Shown: piece by piece, positions 60,467 through 64,000 of the stretch
How the letters are laid out: every line of letters starts with the position of its first letter
How positions within the stretch are numbered: the stretch's first letter is position 1
DNA from: JBBREP01 sp038202885
GTDB lineage: Bacteria > Actinomycetota > Acidimicrobiia > IMCC26256 > PALSA-610
NCBI GenBank assembly: GCA_038202885.1
Contig: JBBREP010000002.1
Coordinates: forward strand, 1-64,000
Direction of reading: 5' to 3'
DNA length: 64,000 bases
Made by a program: the position numbers and the translations under genes
Notes under the pieces: model-generated
What the model was told of the DNA's origin: nothing
What the model saw: only the letters and a program-made list of their open reading frames with translations
Databases searched by the model: none

Positions 60467-61357
60467 ATGCCTCCCGCGCCCGACGAAGTAGGCGCCAAGG
60501 CGCTGCGCGGCGACCGAAGCGGCCCAGGAGCGAGGAACGAGCGAAATGGGGGCGAAGGAAGCTCGCCCGCGCCGGACGAAGTAGGCGCCAAAGAGCTGCG
60601 CGTGGAGGAGCTGGCCGAGCTGACCGGGACGTCGGTCGACACGATTCGCTTTTACCAAAAGCGACGGCTCCTCGACCCGCCGCGCCGCGACGGGCGCATT
60701 GCTTGGTACGGCGCGCAACACCGCGAGCGTTTGGCCAGAATCCGAGAGCTCCGTCTGCGAGGCCTCACGCTCGCGTTGATCGGACGGCTCGTGCGCGGCG
60801 AACTCGATCCCACCGACGCGCCGCTCGCGGCGGCGGTGGCGGCGGCCGACGCTGGCGACGACACCGAGGAATTCCTGTCGCTCGCCGAACTCGCGGTGCG
60901 CACGAACATGCCCGAAGCGCTGTTGCAGACCGTCGCCGCCGAGGGCCTGCTCGTGGCGCGGGTGCACGAGGGCGAAGACCGCTACACCGCGAGCGACGCG
61001 CAGGTCGTGGCCGCGGGCCTTGCGCTGCTCGGGACCGGTCTGCCGATATCCGATGTGCTCGCGCTGGCTCGCGACCATCACGCGCGCACGCGAGCCACCG
61101 CCGAAGAAGCGGTAGCGATGTTCGACGCGCACATCCGCGTGCCCCTGCGTGACACCGAACTCACCGATGATGACAAGGCCCAGCGCCTCGTCGATGCGTT
61201 CCGCGTGATGTTGCCTGCCGTCACCGGTCTCGTCGAGCACCACTTCCGCCACGTGTTGCTTGCCGTCGCGCAGGAACACCTCGAAGCGGTCGGCGACGCG
61301 AGCGAGATCGCTGCCGTCGCAGTCGAAGCGACGCGTCGCATCGAAGGTGCGCGGTGA
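60467..61357 (+). CDS. MerR-family transcriptional regulator with repeat-derived N-terminus
   Basis: A 296-residue protein. The helix-turn-helix begins at about residue 46: LRVEELAELTGTSVDTIRFYQKRRLLDPPRRDGRIAWYGAQHRERLARIRELRLRGLTLALIGRLVRG. A longer helical effector region follows. The first 45 residues are odd: PAPDEVGAKALR and PAPDEVGAKELR flank a Gly/Arg/Asn-rich stretch encoded by the 82-nt element (60507-60588). Removal of one unit would leave a normal short lead into the HTH, so the element seems to have inserted in frame. Probable autoregulator via the palindrome at 60441; menG and menF follow. Confidence 0.87.
   Translation: MPPAPDEVGAKALRGDRSGPGARNERNGGEGSSPAPDEVGAKELRVEELAELTGTSVDTIRFYQKRRLLDPPRRDGRIAWYGAQHRERLARIRELRLRGLTLALIGRLVRGELDPTDAPLAAAVAAADAGDDTEEFLSLAELAVRTNMPEALLQTVAAEGLLVARVHEGEDRYTASDAQVVAAGLALLGTGLPISDVLALARDHHARTRATAEEAVAMFDAHIRVPLRDTELTDDDKAQRLVDAFRVMLPAVTGLVEHHFRHVLLAVAQEHLEAVGDASEIAAVAVEATRRIEGAR
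60507..60588 (+). repeat. 82-nt dispersed element, copy inside the MerR coding region
   Basis: Same length as 26782-26863, 72 of 82 identical. A partial third piece (CGACGAAGTAGGCGC) lies at 60480-60494, so the element's right end is duplicated around the insertion. It keeps the reading frame when combined with the duplicated end. Confidence 0.88.
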
Positions 61358-61378
61358 TGGGCAGCATCGAAGGTGCGC
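61338..61378 (+). repeat. 15-bp tandem repeat across the merR-menG junction
   Basis: GCATCGAAGGTGCGC at 61338-61352 and 61364-61378, period 26. The second copy follows the MerR stop and lies just before the menG ATG, supplying its leader. Probably a recent tandem duplication of the MerR 3' end. Confidence 0.7.
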
Positions 61379-61379
61379 T

Positions 61380-62069
61380 ATGACGCGCGCGGTTCTTCCC
61401 GAACCCACCGCGAAGGCGGCGACCGTTGAGGCGATGTTCGATCGCATCGCGCCTCGCTACGACCGCATGAACCGGCTGCTGACGTTCCGCCTCGACGTGG
61501 GTTGGCGGCGCCACACGGTCACATCGCTCGGGCTCCAGCGCGGCGCGACTGTCGTCGACGTGGCCTGCGGCACCGGCGATCTGTGCAACGAGTTGCTGCG
61601 TGCGGGGCTCACGCCGGTTGGTGTCGATTTCTCGGCCGGCATGCTGGCCGCGGCGACGACAACAGCGCCGCTGGTACGCGCCGACGCGTTGCGCCTTCCG
61701 CTCCCCGATCACACCGTCGACGGCATCACGTGCGGATTCGCACTGCGCAACCTGGCCGAGCTCGAGCCGTTCTTTGCCGAGTGTACGCGCACATTGCGGG
61801 CCGGCGGGCGCGTCGCGCTGCTCGACGTTGGTGCGCCGCGCTCGAAGGTGCTGCGCTTCGGCCACACGCTGTACTTCCGTCGCGTCGTGCCGTTCATCGG
61901 TGGGCTGCTCAGCGACCGGGCGGCCTACTCGTACCTGCCGGCCTCGACCACCTATCTCCCCGAGCCGGCAGAGCTTGTCCGGCGCATCACCGCCGCCGGG
62001 TTTGTCGATGTGCGCCACACGAGCCTTGGCCTCGGGGCGGCGCAACTCCTCACGGGAACGCGACGGTGA
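61380..62069 (+). CDS. menG: demethylmenaquinone methyltransferase (MenG/UbiE)
   Basis: A 229-residue SAM methyltransferase: MFDRIAPRYDRMNRLLTF (UbiE signature), VVDVACGTGDL SAM motif (59-67), GITCGFALRNLAELEPFF (second UbiE signature, N-x-x-D-like place changed to RNLAE) and LDVGAPRS. It methylates demethylmenaquinone in the last step of menaquinone synthesis. Isochorismate synthase follows 4 bases after the stop, so the first and last steps sit side by side here. Confidence 0.9.
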   Translation: MTRAVLPEPTAKAATVEAMFDRIAPRYDRMNRLLTFRLDVGWRRHTVTSLGLQRGATVVDVACGTGDLCNELLRAGLTPVGVDFSAGMLAAATTTAPLVRADALRLPLPDHTVDGITCGFALRNLAELEPFFAECTRTLRAGGRVALLDVGAPRSKVLRFGHTLYFRRVVPFIGGLLSDRAAYSYLPASTTYLPEPAELVRRITAAGFVDVRHTSLGLGAAQLLTGTRR

Positions 62070-62073
62070 GCTG

Positions 62074-63309
62074 ATGACGACCGGGGTTTCGGCCCGCCTC
62101 GTGGCCCGCACTCGGCGCGTCGACGCGCCCCACGATGTGCGCGACGCGCTCGCACAACTCGGCACCGACGGTTTCGCGTGGATCGATGGCGACCGAGCGA
62201 TCATCACGAGCGGCACGGCGGTACGCGTGCCCGCCGCGCTCGCGTCCGAGGCGTTGCGAGCCATCGACACGCCCGACACCGACACAGACACCGATTCGGG
62301 CGCGGCGTCGAGCCCAACTGGAACCGGACCGATCGCATGCGGTGCGCTCACGTTCGACAACACGCGCGACGCACCGCTCGCGATCCCGGCCCGCGTGTTG
62401 CGTATTGACGGCGATCGCGCCACGCTCACCGAGATCGAGGGCGCGCGAGCGTCGGCACCACCACCTTGGTCGCATGTGCCTCGACGTTTCGTCGTCGAGG
62501 CGTTGCAAGACCTCGCGGCCTGGGACAGCGCGGTCGCCGCGGCGCTGGCCCGCATCGACGACGGAGCACTGTCGAAGGTCGTACTCGCGCGCGAGGTGCT
62601 CGTGGAGGCCGATACCGCGTTGTCGCCCGTCGACGTCCTCGCGCGGCTGCACACCACACAGGCCGGCTGTTTTGTCTTCGCCGCCAGCCGCGACACCCAG
62701 CAATGGTTTGTCGGCGCCAGCCCAGAACTCCTGGTGCGCCGTTGCGGTGATCTCGTCGAGTCGCGCCCGATGGCGGGAACCGTCGCACGAGGGGCCACCG
62801 AAGCGGCCGACGCGCTTGCCATCGAGACGCTCGACACGTCGCCCAAGCAACGCGCCGAACACCAGCTCGTGGTCGACGCGGTGATCGACGCCCTCACGCA
62901 CCACTGCGACGCCGTCGTCGCGGACGCGCCCGAAGCCGTGCGGCTCACCGCGCTCACGCATCTCGCCACACGGATCCGCGGGGTTGTCCGTGACGGTTCG
63001 AGCGCACTCGACATCGCGCTCGCACTGCACCCGACACCCGCGGTTGGTGGCACCCCAGCGACGGCCGCACGCGACGCCATCACGGAACTGGAAGCCTTCG
63101 ACCGAGGTTGCTACGCCGCGCCCGTCGGTTGGGTCGACGCGCACGGCGACGGCGAGTTCGCCGTGGCGCTGCGGTGTGCCGAACTCGACGGGCCGCGCGC
63201 CCGCCTACTCGCGGGCGCGGGGATCGTCGCCGGTTCCGACCCCGATGACGAGTGGGCCGAGACCCAAACCAAATTGGAGCCGATGCTGCGAGCGCTCGTC
63301 CGGCCGTAG
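62074..63309 (+). CDS. menF: isochorismate synthase (MenF type)
   Basis: A 411-residue chorismate-binding enzyme. Conserved parts: ALSKVVLAREVLVEAD, FVGASPELLVRRCGDLVESRPMAGTVARG (lid and Mg region), SPKQRAEHQLVVDAVIDAL (Glu-His), LATRIRGVVRDGSSALDIALALHPTPAVGGTPATAARDAI and the ending GAGIVAGSDPDDEWAETQTKLEPML. It converts chorismate to isochorismate, the first step towards menaquinone. A TDTDTDS low-complexity stretch in the N-terminal half is unusual. The salicylate/siderophore type cannot be fully excluded, but menG next door supports MenF. Confidence 0.9.
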   Translation: MTTGVSARLVARTRRVDAPHDVRDALAQLGTDGFAWIDGDRAIITSGTAVRVPAALASEALRAIDTPDTDTDTDSGAASSPTGTGPIACGALTFDNTRDAPLAIPARVLRIDGDRATLTEIEGARASAPPPWSHVPRRFVVEALQDLAAWDSAVAAALARIDDGALSKVVLAREVLVEADTALSPVDVLARLHTTQAGCFVFAASRDTQQWFVGASPELLVRRCGDLVESRPMAGTVARGATEAADALAIETLDTSPKQRAEHQLVVDAVIDALTHHCDAVVADAPEAVRLTALTHLATRIRGVVRDGSSALDIALALHPTPAVGGTPATAARDAITELEAFDRGCYAAPVGWVDAHGDGEFAVALRCAELDGPRARLLAGAGIVAGSDPDDEWAETQTKLEPMLRALVRP

Positions 63310-63315
63310 ACGCAT

Positions 63316-63340
63316 GCCGCAGCCGCAGCCGCAGCCGCAG
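63316..63340 (+). repeat. hexamer microsatellite (GCCGCA)4
   Basis: Four tandem GCCGCA units between the menF stop and the stop of the convergent SDR gene. Strand-slippage of this repeat could vary in length between strains; it affects no reading frame. Confidence 0.85.
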
Positions 63341-63343
63341 CGA

Positions 63344-64000
63344 TCACACGACGGTGGCACCGCCATCGACCGCGATGATCTGCCCGTTCACGTATGACGT
63401 GTCGTCGCTGAGCAACGTCACAATCGTGTCGCCCAGTTCGCTCGCAGTCCCAACCCGTCGCAACGGCACACCTTTCGATACGCGAGCCGCCGCATCGGCG
63501 TTCGTGAAGTTCGCCCCCATGCCCTCACCCGCGGTCGCCCCAGGACACACGCAGTTGACACGCACACCCCGCGGACCGTGTTGGAACGCTGCCAAACGCG
63601 TGAGCGCGATCACGCCGCCCTTGCTCGACGTGTACGACGCACCAAAGCCATGGCCACGCAGTCCGGCCGTCGATGCGACCGTCACGATTGAGCCGCCAGG
63701 ACCGAGATGCGGGAGCACGGCGCGCAGCACGAGGAACGTGCCCTTCAAGTTCACGTCGATCACTCGATCGAAGACCGCCGGATCGACCTGCGTGAGGTCG
63801 GTGAAATCACCGGGGTCGAAGATGCCGGCGCTCGTCACGGCACCGTGCACACCACCGAAGCGCTCGACCGCGGCCTCGACCGCACCGTCGATCACGGCCA
63901 CATCGGCGACATCGCCGGCGTGTACCAGCGTGCGCGATGCATCGCCGATCTCCGCCACGACCGCTGCGGCGCGCGTGGCGTCGAGGTCGATGAGCGCGAC
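63344..64000 (-). CDS. short-chain dehydrogenase/reductase (5'-truncated by window edge)
   Basis: About 219 residues; the frame is open to the last base, so the N-terminal Gly-rich NAD(P) motif lies outside. 'VALIDLDATRAAAVVAEIG' at the edge is the second strand with the Asp typical of NAD use. AGDVADVAVIDGAVEAAVERFGGVHGAVTSAGI, VASTAGLRGHGFGASYTSSKGGVIALTR (Ser, Tyr, Lys active site) and the ending YVNGQIIAVDGGATVV complete a classic SDR. Substrate unknown. Convergent with menF. Confidence 0.88.
   Translation of the reverse strand, partial: VALIDLDATRAAAVVAEIGDASRTLVHAGDVADVAVIDGAVEAAVERFGGVHGAVTSAGIFDPGDFTDLTQVDPAVFDRVIDVNLKGTFLVLRAVLPHLGPGGSIVTVASTAGLRGHGFGASYTSSKGGVIALTRLAAFQHGPRGVRVNCVCPGATAGEGMGANFTNADAAARVSKGVPLRRVGTASELGDTIVTLLSDDTSYVNGQIIAVDGGATVV

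Noticed and set aside
63316..63340. Tandem hexamers as a CRISPR or iteron array
   Set aside because: Units are only 6 bases with no spacers; a simple microsatellite.

Overview
The window is chromosomal DNA from a high-GC actinobacterium. The best guess is a member of the Acidimicrobiia (Ilumatobacter-like). This rests on gene content: two flavin-dependent luciferase-fold genes (one of the F420 type), menaquinone rather than ubiquinone genes, many acyl-CoA/CoA-transferase/crotonase genes, Tat-like and lipoprotein signals, and a secreted protease with the 'GYW..ADGGVFSFGDA' propeller repeats common in that class. Start codons are often GTG, and ATGA/GTGA overlaps between consecutive genes are frequent. 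There is one tRNA (Arg, UCU). I see no rRNA, insertion sequence, prophage or CRISPR array.

Layout. 0-4.2 kb: end of a helical protein, a divergent pair of secreted beta-helix paralogues, tRNA-Arg and a small membrane protein. 4.3-7.5 kb: divergent yceI/hxlR pair, then an acetyltransferase overlapping menC. 7.7-12.1 kb: divergent paralogues of an uncharacterised lipocalin-like family around a nested palindrome, then a D-aminoacylase-type amidohydrolase. 12.1-18.9 kb: acyl-CoA synthetase with ROK kinase, a DUF4389 protein, a two-gene MFE-2 module (hydratase 2 plus dehydrogenase) and threonine dehydratase. 19-22 kb: a polar amino-acid ABC transporter. 22-31.9 kb: acetyltransferases, a GH172-like hydrolase, an MFE-2-type SDR, a mutarotase, a double-domain CoA transferase, a tyrosine-phosphatase-like protein and a subtilase. 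32-41.6 kb: HDOD protein, YhhN protein, acyl-CoA dehydrogenase, flavin monooxygenase, NUDIX, acyl-CoA ligase, PQQ-propeller lipoprotein and menA. 41.7-44.4 kb: SCP2-like protein, glutamine-synthetase-like ligase and gamma-glutamyl hydrolase (a PuuA/PuuD-like unit). 44.4-53.1 kb: zinc-ribbon protein, F420 oxidoreductase, glucosaminidase, acyl-CoA dehydrogenase, ABC1 kinase, FG-GAP/RCC1 fusion and carotenoid oxygenase. 53.3-58.9 kb: a complete ECF transporter (T, fused A-A', S) overlapping a crotonase and an MFS exporter. 59.6-64 kb: a crotonase with foreign-looking codon use, a MerR regulator, menG, menF and a truncated SDR.

Metabolically the window combines fatty-acid or steroid-type acyl-CoA degradation (ligases, dehydrogenases, crotonases, MFE-2 modules, CoA transferase) with menaquinone synthesis (menC, menA, menG, menF scattered over 57 kb) and uptake systems.

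The most unusual signals are non-coding. (1) A 65-nt palindromic element occurs three times with conserved unpaired flanks. (2) An 82-nt element occurs twice, one copy lying in frame inside the N-terminus of the MerR protein. (3) A 49-nt double hairpin brackets one flavin monooxygenase gene. (4) A nested, co-centred palindrome lies between the divergent lipocalin-like paralogues. No gap exceeds 300 bases; the larger intergenic stretches are described with their neighbours.
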